Source: Clostridium sp. (GTDB taxonomy: Bacteria; Bacillota; Clostridia; Clostridiales; Clostridiaceae). Taken from it: a stretch of DNA of 39,990 nt. Each line of letters begins with the position of its first letter. Within the stretch, counting starts at the first letter, position 1. The DNA is taken from the NCBI RefSeq assembly GCF_029258205.1, contig NZ_JARHZJ010000067.1, positions 1 to 39,990 of the forward strand, read 5' to 3'. The notes below the pieces were generated by a model that worked only from the letters and a program-made list of their open reading frames with translations, was not told where the DNA came from and ran no database searches. The position numbers and the translations under genes were made by a program. Below, piece after piece: positions 1-7,586 of the stretch.

Positions 1-155
1 TTTACAACTTCACCATTAGTAATTAATTTATAAAAAACCATTATATGCTCTCTAGTTAAATAAAGAGTTATACATACAAATATTAAAACTATTATACTTA
101 AAATTATTAAACTCTTCTTCTTCATAAATAAACTTAATTTTAGATTTTCCTCCAT
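1..155 (-). CDS. N-terminus of a membrane protein, possibly TVP38/TMEM64 family (partial)
   Basis: An open frame enters from the left edge on the minus strand and begins at ATG 155-153, or at the in-frame ATG 125-123. The visible 51 codons give a charged start (KKKS), one hydrophobic segment (about residues 14-31) and then a TREH...FYKLITNGEVV stretch. A short N-terminal helix followed by a [LI]TNG.[VI]-type sequence is reminiscent of TVP38/TMEM64 (DedA-like) membrane proteins, but only the N-terminus is visible. A GGAGG lies just after the first ATG, which makes the choice of start uncertain. The family assignment is a guess; that it is a real coding start is more likely than not. Confidence 0.45.
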   Translation of the reverse strand, partial: MEENLKLSLFMKKKSLIILSIIVLIFVCITLYLTREHIMVFYKLITNGEVV

Positions 156-610
156 AAATAATTTTTAATTCTCTTTTAAATAAATACTAATCACTTTTAT
201 AAAATAAATAACTATTTTAAATAAAACTAATATCAATTTTAAATTATATATATATTAACATATATGATAGAATTATAGTATAAAAATATTAAACTAATGC
301 TATATAAACAGTCATTTTTTTATTTATTTGAAATTAATAAAAATCTACTTAAAAATACTTTCTTTGTTAAACTTAGTAAATATCAATAAAGTCTTCTATT
401 TATTTTAATAAAAATAAATATTATATATTGTTTCTTTAGCATAATATTAATTTTTATTTAGAAAATTCACTAATAAAAGTATAATTCTTTAATTTGTAAT
501 CTTTATTTGCTAAATTAGTATATTTAGGATTCCAAATTCTATCTTAAGTTCTAAAATGTTTATCTAATTTTAAGAAATTAATATCACCATATATATTGTT
601 ATTTGATGTT
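156..610. other. AT-rich intergenic stretch, no gene seen
   Basis: Stops are dense in all frames and no ribosome site precedes a usable ATG. It presumably holds the promoter of the gene running off the left edge. Nothing else could be supported. Confidence 0.5.
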
Positions 611-795
611 TCAAAATAGTAATTCCTCATGGTAAACTACATCTTTAACATCAGCATCTTTCTCCTCAGCTTCCCAATTTCTAGCAAACATCACACTACT
701 AGTTTTTGTAGATTTATATAATCCATTAGCTCTTGACGCTTTCCTGTAAAGTTAGTGTTTTCATAATTCAATGGAATTAGGTTATTGTTTGAGTC
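611..795 (-). pseudogene. Decayed remnant of an unrecognised protein C-terminus
   Basis: On the minus strand a protein-like stretch of about 24 residues (ISFTKDSNNNLIPLNYENTN...) is followed, after a shift to another frame near the FTGK codons, by about 43 residues ending in VYHEELLF and a TGA at 613-611. The composition (acidic and aromatic residues, ARNWEAEE) looks like real coding sequence, unlike its surroundings. A TAG lies immediately upstream in frame and no start codon or ribosome site was found. This reads as the frameshifted 3' end of a lost gene. The original family was not recognised. Confidence 0.4.
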
Positions 796-903
796 TTTTG
801 TGAAACTAATCTATACTTTTAAAAAAATTGCGAATAAAATGATATTTTTAAAATTATTTATTATCTTAAAAATAAATCTAAAATACTAAAAATATAATAA
901 TAA

Positions 904-948
904 AAGACTATAGGAGAATTTGTGTAAAACAAATTTTCCTACAGTCTT
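904..948 (-). terminator. Intrinsic terminator after the ABC-F gene
   Basis: A long stem (AAGACTGTAGGA paired with TCCTATAGTCTT, extended by AAATTTGT/ACAAATT) is followed on the minus strand by TTATTATTAT. It starts 6 bases past the ABC-F stop codon. Confidence 0.85.
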
Positions 949-953
949 ATCAA

Positions 954-2510
954 TTAACAAATCTTAGTCGTCCATTCTTCGCAATTCCACACGTCTGTTA
1001 CTACATCTCTATAGAATTCTGGTTCATGACAAACTAAAAGTATACTTCCTTTATATTCTTTCAATGCTCTCTTTAATTCATCCTTAGCTTCAACGTCTAA
1101 GTGGTTTGTTGGCTCATCTAGTATAAGTATGTTTGTTTCTTTATTTATTAGTTTACAAAGTCTTACCTTAGCTTGTTCTCCCCCACTTAATACAGCTACT
1201 GAGCTTTCTATATGTTTAGTTGTTAACCCGCATTTAGCTAAGGCACTTCTTACCTCATATTGAGTATATCCAGGAAACTCTTGCCATACCTCTTCTATGC
1301 ATGAATTATAATTTGCTTCTTTTATTTCTTGCTCAAAATATCCTATGCTTTGGTAATCTCCTGTTTCAACCTCTCCGCTTATTGGTTTGATTAATCCCAT
1401 TAAGCTTTTTAAAAGTGTTGATTTTCCAAGTCCGTTAGCTCCAACTAAAGCTATTTTTTGACCTCTTTCCATTCTTATGTTAAGTGGTTTACTTAATGGC
1501 TCATCATATCCTATAACTAAATCTCTTGCTTCAAAAATTAATTTACCTGAAGTTCTTCCTTGTTTAAAGTTAAACTCTGGTTTTGGTTTCTCTGAAGCAA
1601 GTTCTATTCTATCCATTTTATCTAATTTCTTTTGTCTAGCTCTTGCCATTCCTGTTGTAGCAACTCTAGCCTTATTTCTAGCAACAAAGTCTTCAAGTTT
1701 AGCTATTTCAGCCTGTTGTCTTTCATAAGCAGCCTCTAATTGCTTTTTGTTAGCTTCATATACTCTCATAAAATTATCATAATCACCTGTATATCTAGTC
1801 AAAGCTCTATTTTCAACATGGTATATTACATTTACTACACTATTTAAAAATGGAATATCGTGTGATATTAAAATAAAGGCATTTTCATAACCTATAAGAT
1901 AATTTTTAAGCCAAGCTATATGTTCCTCATCAAGATAGTTTGTAGGCTCATCTAGAAGTAATATGTCTGGTGTTTCTAATAAAAGCTTAGCTAATAAAAC
2001 CTTTGTTCTTTGTCCTCCACTTAAATCAGTAACATCCTTATCTAATCCTACATCTCTAAGACCTAATCCACCTGCAACTTCTTCAACCTTTGCATCTATC
2101 ATATAAAATCCATTATGATCTAACATATCTTGAATTGTAGCTGTTCTTTCTAAGGCTTTAGTCATCTCATTTTCTGACATTTCACCCATTCTTTCATAAA
2201 GACCATTCATTTCAACTTCCATATCAAAAAGATACTTAAATGCCTCTCTTAAAACTTCTCTTATAGTTTTACCTTTTTCAAGTTTGGCATGCTGATCCAT
2301 ATAACCAACTCTAACCTTATTACTCCATTGAACATCTCCCTCATCTGGCATAAGTTTACCTGTAATTATGTTCATAAAAGTTGACTTACCTTCTCCATTT
2401 GCTCCTATAAGTCCAACATGCTCCCCCTTTAAAAGTCTGAAAGACACATCTTCAAATATAGCTCTATCTCCAAAGCCATGATTCATATTTTTAACTATTA
2501 AAATACTCAT
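954..2510 (-). CDS. ABC-F family ATPase, YbiT/YkpA-like
   Basis: Soluble tandem ATPase of the ABC-F class, whose characterised members act on the ribosome (translation factors or antibiotic-resistance proteins) and not in membrane transport. It has 518 residues and no membrane segment. First domain: Walker A GANGEGKS at 36-43, signature LSGGQ at 163-167, Walker B LLDEP at about 185-189. A charged linker lies at about 240-320 (basic patch MARARQKKLDKMDR). Second domain: Walker A GANGLGKS at 357-364, signature LSGGE at 441-445, then LILDEPTNHLD. The N-terminus and spacing resemble the YbiT/YkpA branch more than known drug-resistance branches such as Vga or Msr; that placement is from memory. 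The gene stands alone, closed by its own terminator. Start ATG at 2510; the upstream ribosome site is weak (AGGAGATATGGAAGTTAA region). Confidence 0.9.
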   Translation of the reverse strand: MSILIVKNMNHGFGDRAIFEDVSFRLLKGEHVGLIGANGEGKSTFMNIITGKLMPDEGDVQWSNKVRVGYMDQHAKLEKGKTIREVLREAFKYLFDMEVEMNGLYERMGEMSENEMTKALERTATIQDMLDHNGFYMIDAKVEEVAGGLGLRDVGLDKDVTDLSGGQRTKVLLAKLLLETPDILLLDEPTNYLDEEHIAWLKNYLIGYENAFILISHDIPFLNSVVNVIYHVENRALTRYTGDYDNFMRVYEANKKQLEAAYERQQAEIAKLEDFVARNKARVATTGMARARQKKLDKMDRIELASEKPKPEFNFKQGRTSGKLIFEARDLVIGYDEPLSKPLNIRMERGQKIALVGANGLGKSTLLKSLMGLIKPISGEVETGDYQSIGYFEQEIKEANYNSCIEEVWQEFPGYTQYEVRSALAKCGLTTKHIESSVAVLSGGEQAKVRLCKLINKETNILILDEPTNHLDVEAKDELKRALKEYKGSILLVCHEPEFYRDVVTDVWNCEEWTTKIC

Positions 2511-2608
2511 TTAACTTCCATATCTCCTTATCTAAAAAATATCTATAAAAATAATCTAATAAAATATATGAACTCAAAATATTATTTCATTAATAAAGTA
2601 ATCAATTT

Positions 2609-2740
2609 CTAAAAAAACATTTGGCTACCCAAAAATAAAATTAAAGCTAAAAAGCAAATTCCAACTATATTATATATAACTGACATCTTAGATGATTTTT
2701 TATTATTTAATCTACTTACTCTGCTTTCTACCATTTTCAT
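2609..2740 (-). CDS. Small single-pass membrane protein, 43 residues
   Basis: Short open frame missed by length cut-offs. ATG at 2740-2738 is preceded on the minus strand by AAAGGTGG at a good spacing and ends in TAG. The product has a basic N-terminal half (MKMVESRVSRLNNKKSSK) and one hydrophobic helix (VIYNIVGICFLALILFLG) with a short SQMFF tail, so it would sit in the membrane with its N-terminus inside. Function unknown. It lies about 100 bases upstream of the ABC-F gene on the same strand and could share its transcript. The evidence is the ribosome site and the coherent amphipathic/hydrophobic layout. Confidence 0.6.
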   Translation of the reverse strand: MKMVESRVSRLNNKKSSKMSVIYNIVGICFLALILFLGSQMFF

Positions 2741-3044
2741 ATTCCACCTTTCAAAAATTTCAAACTAAACTATATATTAAATAAAATTATTTTAAAAATC
2801 TCTAATATACATTATATATAGTATATTATCTAACTTTAGTTTTTCAAATATATTTTTCTTCCTCTCCATAAAATTCATCTATTTTTACTCTAAGTTCAAT
2901 AAAACCTTTTTATATTCATAATAAATTCCTTCAATAAACCAATATATACAGTTTTTTTAAATTTGTTCTAAAAAATTAATATTACTTTTTAAAAAAATTA
3001 ACTATGTTATAAAACCTGTAATATCATATTATAATAATGTCTAT

Positions 3045-3072
3045 TTGTAGCTAAGTTTCTATATGATATAAT
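3045..3072 (+). promoter_or_regulatory. Sigma-A-type promoter for the 2H phosphoesterase gene
   Basis: TTGTAG at 3045-3050 and TATAAT at 3067-3072 with a 16-base spacer, about 50 bases before the start codon. The region from 2741 to here holds no other gene that I can see. Confidence 0.6.
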
Positions 3073-3124
3073 AGATTAAATACTTGGTATAAATTGTTCA
3101 AATTAGTAAGAAAGGGGTTTATCT

Positions 3125-3670
3125 ATGCTATATTACTTAGTGGCACTATTTGATAAGGATTCCTATGCAATAATAAAACCATTACAAGAATCTATTTCAA
3201 ATGAATATAAACTTTATAAAAATCTACCCATGCTTCACATTACCTTAGCTGTAATTGAAGATCCTGATATGGATAAATTAAATGAAGTAGTAAAAAACAC
3301 CTTAAAATCATATAAAAAATTTGAAGTTCATTTAAATGGACTAATTAAATTTGGAGATCCTTATAGATCTGTAAATTTAAAAGTAGATGAAGAAAGTGGA
3401 ATAATAAAGAGACTTTCTATAGAACTTTATGAAAATTTATTAAAAGCGGGATTTAAATTGACTTCTAATCCAAATACATGGCAACTTCATGTATCCTTAG
3501 CTAACCCATATTTTGCACAAAGAGTATGGGGAGAGGCTGAGTTTGAATCAGCTTATACAAAACTTCAAGATTATAATTTTGATAGAGAACTCTTAATTGA
3601 TGAAATTCAATTTTGGAGACCAATAAATGATGAAAGTAAAATGGTAGTATTTAGTTATCCACTATATTAA
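3125..3670 (+). CDS. 2H phosphoesterase / 2'-5' RNA ligase-like protein
   Basis: Cytoplasmic protein of 181 residues with the two HxT/S motifs that define the 2H phosphoesterase superfamily: H38-I-T40 within LHITLA and H122-V-S124 within LHVSLA. Members cleave 2',3'- or 1',2'-cyclic phosphates or ligate RNA; the substrate cannot be read from sequence. The spacing of about 84 residues between motifs and the total length fit the LigT-like group. The start ATG at 3125 has AAAGGGG upstream. It is a single-gene unit between its own promoter and the hairpin at 3711. Confidence 0.8.
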   Translation: MLYYLVALFDKDSYAIIKPLQESISNEYKLYKNLPMLHITLAVIEDPDMDKLNEVVKNTLKSYKKFEVHLNGLIKFGDPYRSVNLKVDEESGIIKRLSIELYENLLKAGFKLTSNPNTWQLHVSLANPYFAQRVWGEAEFESAYTKLQDYNFDRELLIDEIQFWRPINDESKMVVFSYPLY

Positions 3671-3710
3671 AACTTCAAATTTATTAAAATTATAGTAATC
3701 TATATTTAAA

Positions 3711-3756
3711 CTTATAAAAAATCAGAGAGAACCTCTTCTCTCTGATTTTTTATAAG
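3711..3756. terminator. Bidirectional intrinsic terminator
   Basis: Stem AAAAATCAGAGAGA/TCTCTCTGATTTTT with a short loop; the arms carry T-runs in both directions. It can end the phosphoesterase gene (plus) and rubrerythrin (minus), which converge here. Confidence 0.85.
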
Positions 3757-3824
3757 TTTAGTTTATTAAGTTCATATTAAACCCATAAAAATAGTATGAG
3801 TTAAGCATAAATAAAATATATATT

Positions 3825-4412
3825 TTAATAAGTTTCTTTGAAAACTTCAAAGTAAGCTTGTGGATGTAAACATGCTGGGCATTTTAATGGAGCTTCTGCA
3901 CCTTCCCAAATAAATCCACAGTTTCCACATTTCCAAAGCACTACTTCATCTTTCTTAAATACTTTTCCTTCTTCCATGTTTTTAGCTAATTTAGTAAATC
4001 TATTATAGTGAGCAGTTTCTGCTTTAGCTATCATTCTAAAAGCAATAGCTACTTCTGGAAATCCTTCTTCATCAGCTACATCTGCAAATGATGGGTAAAG
4101 ATTACTTAATTCATCATGTTCTCCTTCAGCAGCAAATTTTAAATTAGTTAGTGTATCTGTAGGTAATTCTACTGGATAAGCAGCATTTATTTCTATAACT
4201 TCTCCTTGAAGATCATCTTTTAAGAATTTATAAAATCTCTTAGCATGTTCTTTTTCATTTTCAGCAGTTTCTAAGAATATATTTGATATTTCAACATATC
4301 CTTCTTTTCTAGCTGCACTTGAGAAATAAGTATATCTTGTTCTTGCTTGACATTCACCAGCGAATGATTTCATTAGATTTTCAGCAGTTTTAGTACCTTT
4401 TAAACTTTTCAT
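3825..4412 (-). CDS. rbr: Rubrerythrin
   Basis: Non-haem diiron peroxidase that reduces hydrogen peroxide in anaerobes. The N-terminal ferritin-like four-helix domain shows the metal-ligand segments GECQAR, ETAENEKEHAK, EGEHDE and KAETAHYNRF. The C-terminal rubredoxin-like iron site has CGNCG and CPAC spaced as usual (about residues 160-180). A longer frame opens at 4436, but the strong AGGAGG at 4422-4427 places the start at ATG 4412-4410, giving 195 residues, the normal family length, and an N-terminus MKSLKGTKTAEN typical of the family. It is monocistronic. No clear PerR box could be identified upstream. Confidence 0.95.
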   Translation of the reverse strand: MKSLKGTKTAENLMKSFAGECQARTRYTYFSSAARKEGYVEISNIFLETAENEKEHAKRFYKFLKDDLQGEVIEINAAYPVELPTDTLTNLKFAAEGEHDELSNLYPSFADVADEEGFPEVAIAFRMIAKAETAHYNRFTKLAKNMEEGKVFKKDEVVLWKCGNCGFIWEGAEAPLKCPACLHPQAYFEVFKETY

Positions 4413-4427
4413 AATAAAAAACCTCCT

Positions 4428-4879
4428 ACAAATCACTTATTTGAAAAAACACAATTAAAATTATTTTCCCAAATAAATAATCTTTAAATAATTTCTATTT
4501 CCTATATACCTTATAATATCACTTTCAAATGAAATTTCAAGTAATTTTTGAACATTTTGTTAATAAAATCATTTAATCATATAATCATTAATATTATTTC
4601 CAAATTCATATATTATTATTCAAATATATAAAAAAATATATTTCTAATATATTAACTTTAAACTAAATAAATATTAGAAAATTTTTATTTATATTAAATT
4701 TTAACCTAATACACAATCTATTTCTCTATGTATAAATCATTTATTATTTACAATACAATCAGATTGATTTGAAATTCTAGTATAAATTTTTTATTACACT
4801 CTAATCTAATATAAATAACCTATTTTATTAAGTTTAACTAACAAATCTATGTTTTTATTATATTAATATAAATATTACC
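4428..4879. other. Divergent AT-rich intergenic region
   Basis: No gene visible between rubrerythrin (minus) and the tandem repeats in front of the surface-protein operon. It should hold the rbr promoter, which I could not place with confidence. Confidence 0.5.
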
Positions 4880-4959
4880 AAATATGTATTTTATTTTACA
4901 AATATGTATTTAACTTTAAATTTATGTATTTTATTTTATAATTATGTTATTTTTAACAA
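4880..4959 (+). repeat. Four tandem 20-bp imperfect repeats upstream of the export operon
   Basis: Units start at 4880, 4900, 4920 and 4940, an exact 20-base period. The first three share ATGTATT followed by an A/T-rich half; the first and third are nearly identical (ATGTATTTTATTTTA); the fourth is diverged (ATTATGTTATTTTTAAC) and overlaps the -35 region. A 20-base period is close to two helical turns, so the copies face the same side of the DNA, as expected for a cooperative regulator array. The regulator is unknown. Confidence 0.6.
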
Positions 4960-4983
4960 AAATTAGAATTTTTATGCTATACT
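4953..4983 (+). promoter_or_regulatory. Promoter of the TasA-like/SipW operon
   Basis: Extended -10 element TGCTATACT at 4975-4983, with the best -35 candidate TTAACA at 4953-4958 (19-base spacer, long). It directly abuts the tandem repeats, leaving a leader of about 40 bases before the first ATG. Confidence 0.55.
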
Positions 4984-5028
4984 GACTTTGTTAATTTAAG
5001 CATAAATTAATAAATGGAGGGGTATAGT

Positions 5029-5595
5029 ATGAATAAAAATAAACTTTTATCATTTTTATTAGCAGGTGGATTATTAGTAGGAGGAACTTTTTTAGGCACT
5101 AAAGCTTTATTTTCAGATAAAGAAACTTCTACAAACACTTTAAGATTAACAACTGGTAAAGTAGATATTAAAGTATCTGAACAACCTTGGCTAAGAAATG
5201 TACAAGATAAAAATGGAGATGGAGAAATAACAGTTCTTGATAAGCCATATGATCAAAAATGTGAGAGTAATGATACTGGTGTATTTGAAAATATACAACC
5301 TGGGGATACTTTTACTAGATATATAAATATACTAAATGAAGAGAGTACTTATAATGTTCTTATAAATATTGCAAAAAGTTTAGATGTTACGAATGAAAAT
5401 CTTATTAAGCATATAGAATTAAACGCTAATAATTTATTATCTGGTGTTCAAGAACTACCAGCAAAAGCTAATTCAGGTGGATATATAACTGTTAAAATAA
5501 AGAATTGTGATGAGGCTTGGAAAGATTTTAATGGAGCTGGTGAATTTGATATTAATTCTGTATTTGAAATAACAGCAACACAAAAAGAAAAATAA
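5029..5595 (+). CDS. TasA/CalY-like secreted protein with SipW-type signal peptide and an EF-hand-like loop
   Basis: Probable extracellular fibre or matrix subunit of the TasA/camelysin (CalY) type. The start is set by GGAGGGG at 5016-5022, so the ATG at 5029 is used and not the one at 5014; 188 residues. The N-terminus (MNKNKLLSFLLAGGLLVGG... LFSDKETSTNTLR) is the SipW-dependent signal with a characteristic A-x-F-SD region where cleavage is expected. Residues 60-71 (DKNGDGEITVLD) match the 12-residue calcium loop pattern DxNxDGxIxxxD, an unusual addition. The rest is predicted beta-rich, with two cysteines (about 78 and 163) that could form a disulfide. It is followed by an LPxTG protein and SipW in one operon. 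C. perfringens has a described SipW-dependent biofilm adhesin, BsaA; whether this is that protein or a relative cannot be decided here. Confidence 0.75.
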   Translation: MNKNKLLSFLLAGGLLVGGTFLGTKALFSDKETSTNTLRLTTGKVDIKVSEQPWLRNVQDKNGDGEITVLDKPYDQKCESNDTGVFENIQPGDTFTRYINILNEESTYNVLINIAKSLDVTNENLIKHIELNANNLLSGVQELPAKANSGGYITVKIKNCDEAWKDFNGAGEFDINSVFEITATQKEK

Positions 5596-5609
5596 TATTT
5601 GTTATAAAT

Positions 5610-5650
5610 AAAACTCTTTTTAAGTTTAATTTAAAAAGAGTTTTATTTAA
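5610..5650 (+). terminator. Intra-operon hairpin between subunit gene and LPxTG gene
   Basis: Perfect 14-bp stem AAAACTCTTTTTAA/TTAAAAAGAGTTTT (5610-5623, 5631-5644) followed by ATTTAA. It lies 14 bases after the first stop codon and ends about 8 bases before the next ribosome site. It can act as a partial terminator or 3' stabiliser, giving more subunit mRNA than downstream mRNA. Confidence 0.7.
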
Positions 5651-5661
5651 ATGGAGGAAAT

Positions 5662-6336
5662 ATGAAAAATATTTTAAAAAGAACTTTCATATTAAGTATT
5701 ATTTTATGTATTTTTATTACAGTTCCAAGTTTTGCTGAAAATATAAACAATAATATTAATTTATATATAAAAGAAAACTTTAAGAAAGATGTATATAAAC
5801 CTGGAGATTCTGATGATTTAAAATTTGTATTAGAAAACAACAAAGATGAAAATATAAAGATAAAAAGTTTGTATTTTAGTAAAAGAGATAATGTTTTAAG
5901 CGATAATTTTGAGGAAATAGCTAAAAACACAAATATAATTATTAAGAATAATAACAAAATTATAGTGGAAAGTTTACTTGAAGATTTATTAGATTCTAGT
6001 AAACATGAGTTAAATATTGAAGCAGGACCTCATAAGAGTTTAGAGTTTGACATGTATATAAATATTGATAGTAATATGGGAAATGAGGCTCAAAATATTT
6101 ATCAAGAATTATATATAAATACAAATTATGAAATTCATAATAAGTATGGATATATTAATAATAATTCTCAAGGAAATTTAGGAGAAAATGATGATAAATT
6201 TATGAGTGAAATTATATTACCAAATACAGGAGAAGAAAACAATTATTATGTACTTACTATATGTATAATGACTTTAATATTAGCATTTATATACAGAAAA
6301 GAAATAGGTAAATTAAAAGATGAAGAGAACAGATAG
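5662..6336 (+). CDS. LPxTG-anchored surface protein of the SipW operon
   Basis: Predicted cell-wall-anchored protein of 224 residues. A Sec signal peptide (residues 1-25, ending PSFA-EN) is followed by an Asn/Lys-rich, low-complexity exported region. The C-terminus has LPNTG at 186-190, a hydrophobic helix (YVLTICIMTLILAFIY) and a basic tail, the complete sorting signal for a sortase. No sortase gene is in the window. Position between the TasA-like subunit and SipW suggests a wall anchor or accessory for the fibre, analogous in role to B. subtilis TapA, although no sequence kinship to TapA is evident. GGAGG precedes ATG 5662. The stop lies 17 bases inside the next gene, indicating translational coupling. 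Confidence 0.75.
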   Translation: MKNILKRTFILSIILCIFITVPSFAENINNNINLYIKENFKKDVYKPGDSDDLKFVLENNKDENIKIKSLYFSKRDNVLSDNFEEIAKNTNIIIKNNNKIIVESLLEDLLDSSKHELNIEAGPHKSLEFDMYINIDSNMGNEAQNIYQELYINTNYEIHNKYGYINNNSQGNLGENDDKFMSEIILPNTGEENNYYVLTICIMTLILAFIYRKEIGKLKDEENR

Positions 6337-6820
6337 AAGAGCAATGAAAAAGAAAAGAATAACTAAAATAATTAGCTACTCATTAATTTTTTTAATATTT
6401 TTTATAATATTTTTAAATTTTCTTTCAGTTAAATCAGATAAATTTTTTGACATTATAGGAATTAGAGCATATACTGTTTTATCTGGAAGTATGGAGCCAG
6501 AATTACATCCAGGTGATGTAACAATAATTGTAAATAAAAATAAAGTTAATTTAAATAAAAATGATGTAATAACATTTAAGACAGATAATTCAATAATTAC
6601 TCATAGAATAATTGAAAAAAAAGATGAAGGGTATGTAACTAAGGGAGATAACAATAATGTTATTGATTCTTTTATTGTAAAACCTGAAAATATAATAGGA
6701 AAAGTAGTATTTCATATTCCTAAGATAGGATATATAATAGAATTTCTAGCTAGACCATTAGTTATAGCTATAGAAATGATTATTTTATCAATATTAATTA
6801 TTAAATCTAATAAAAGATGA
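6320..6820 (+). CDS. sipW: SipW-type (ER-type) signal peptidase I
   Basis: Membrane-bound signal peptidase that would process the SipW-type signal of the TasA-like protein. 166 residues: an N-terminal membrane helix (about 18-36), catalytic serine S57 in SGSMEP, histidine H95 in ITHRII, which replaces the lysine of bacterial-type enzymes as in ER/archaeal-type peptidases, and aspartate D110 in TKGDNN. A second helix lies at the C-terminus (about 145-161). The frame opens at 6320, overlapping the upstream gene by 17 bases; a second in-frame ATG at 6344 starts MKKKRITK and is an equally plausible start, since neither has a strong ribosome site. It is the last gene of the operon. Confidence 0.9.
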   Translation: MKRTDRRAMKKKRITKIISYSLIFLIFFIIFLNFLSVKSDKFFDIIGIRAYTVLSGSMEPELHPGDVTIIVNKNKVNLNKNDVITFKTDNSIITHRIIEKKDEGYVTKGDNNNVIDSFIVKPENIIGKVVFHIPKIGYIIEFLARPLVIAIEMIILSILIIKSNKR

Positions 6821-6886
6821 TAAATTTTATTAATAAAAAGGATAATATCCTTAATTCTATGTAAACTATCTAAAAATATATTAAAG

Positions 6887-6931
6887 AAAATTAAGGTTTA
6901 GATATTAATTTATTTAAACCTTAATTTTTTT
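6887..6931 (+). terminator. Terminator of the SipW operon
   Basis: Stem AAATTAAGGTTTA pairs with TAAACCTTAATTT and is followed by a T-run. The bases from here to 7230 hold no recognisable gene. Confidence 0.8.
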
Positions 6932-7241
6932 ATATAATTATATTAAATGTAAATTATGTAAAAAATAGATTTACTATATTTTAAGAAATCCATTCTCTAT
7001 TAAAAGATTTTGATAGTCATAAAATCATATTTAACACCTCTATAAGAATGAAATATTAGTTATTCAAGAGGATTTTCTTTATTTATAGCACAATACCAAT
7101 AAAATCTATTTTTAAATCATTAAAAATAACTTAAGAATATGTTTTCTATTTAACTGTAAAATTATTTAATATGAGTATATAATTTAATCCATAAAGTTAA
7201 TTTATATATTAAATACACTTAAATTTATAAGGAGGTTTATT

Positions 7242-7511
7242 ATGAAGGTTAAAATACATCCAAACACATTAGATATAGTTAAAAAGATGATTGATAATAG
7301 TGATAAAAATTCCCTTAGAATAAAAGCTTGTTCTTCTGGCTGAGCAGGTCTAAATATTGAAGTTGTTCTGGATGAACAGCATGAAAATGATGATGTGTTT
7401 ATAGATAATGGTATTAAAATAGTTGCTGATAAGAAAATATCACATTTCTTTACTGATGCAACTTTAGAATATAAAAATACTATTCTAGGGAAAAAATTTA
7501 AAATATATTAA
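7242..7511 (+). CDS. HesB/IscA-like selenoprotein, TGA read as selenocysteine at residue 34
   Basis: A strong AAGGAGG precedes ATG 7242. The frame runs 89 residues to TAA at 7509-7511, interrupted only by TGA at 7341-7343, which is why ORF callers skip it. The product reads MKVKIHPNTLDIVKKMI... LRIKACSSG-U-AGLNIEVVLDEQ... GIKIVADKK... GKKFKIY. The order beta-strand LRI, a Cys/Sec site, then VLDEQ and NGIKIVADKK matches the HesB-like (IscA fold) family, in which selenocysteine-containing members are known from anaerobes. Coding character continues across the TGA without frame change, and a hairpin with bacterial SECIS geometry follows. Function of the family is unclear; a thiol/selenol redox or iron-sulfur-related role is inferred. 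The alternative is a nonsense-mutated gene, which the intact second half argues against. It stands alone with its own terminator. Confidence 0.85.
7362..7380 (+). promoter_or_regulatory. Bacterial SECIS-like hairpin
   Basis: GTTGTTC (7362-7368) pairs with GAACAGC (7374-7380): seven pairs including one G-U, with a TGGAT loop. The loop opens 25 bases after the TGA and carries a G at its second position, as the SelB-binding bacterial SECIS consensus requires (a small G-containing apical loop about 16-37 bases past UGA). Confidence 0.75.
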
Positions 7512-7586
7512 TTGGTATATTTTTTAAACTATCAGTCAATACTACTAATAACTTAATACACTCTTAAGTTAACCACACAATTTAAC

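Noticed and set aside
1477..1728. 83-codon plus-strand frame inside the ABC-F gene
   Set aside because: Antisense shadow of a well-supported gene, with no ribosome site; the same applies to the opposite-strand frames within the Bce permease, TDT, DUF1002, HMA_2, hydF, DUF975 and DUF4097 genes.
4880..4959. CRISPR array
   Set aside because: The units are directly adjacent with no unique spacers and are too AT-rich and diverged.
5643..5957. 104-codon minus-strand frame across the LPxTG gene
   Set aside because: Low-complexity Leu/Phe/Lys translation opposite a gene with signal peptide, LPxTG motif and ribosome site.
7242..7343. Short 33-residue peptide ending at the TGA as the whole gene
   Set aside because: The frame after the TGA keeps family-specific sequence, and a SECIS-like hairpin follows.
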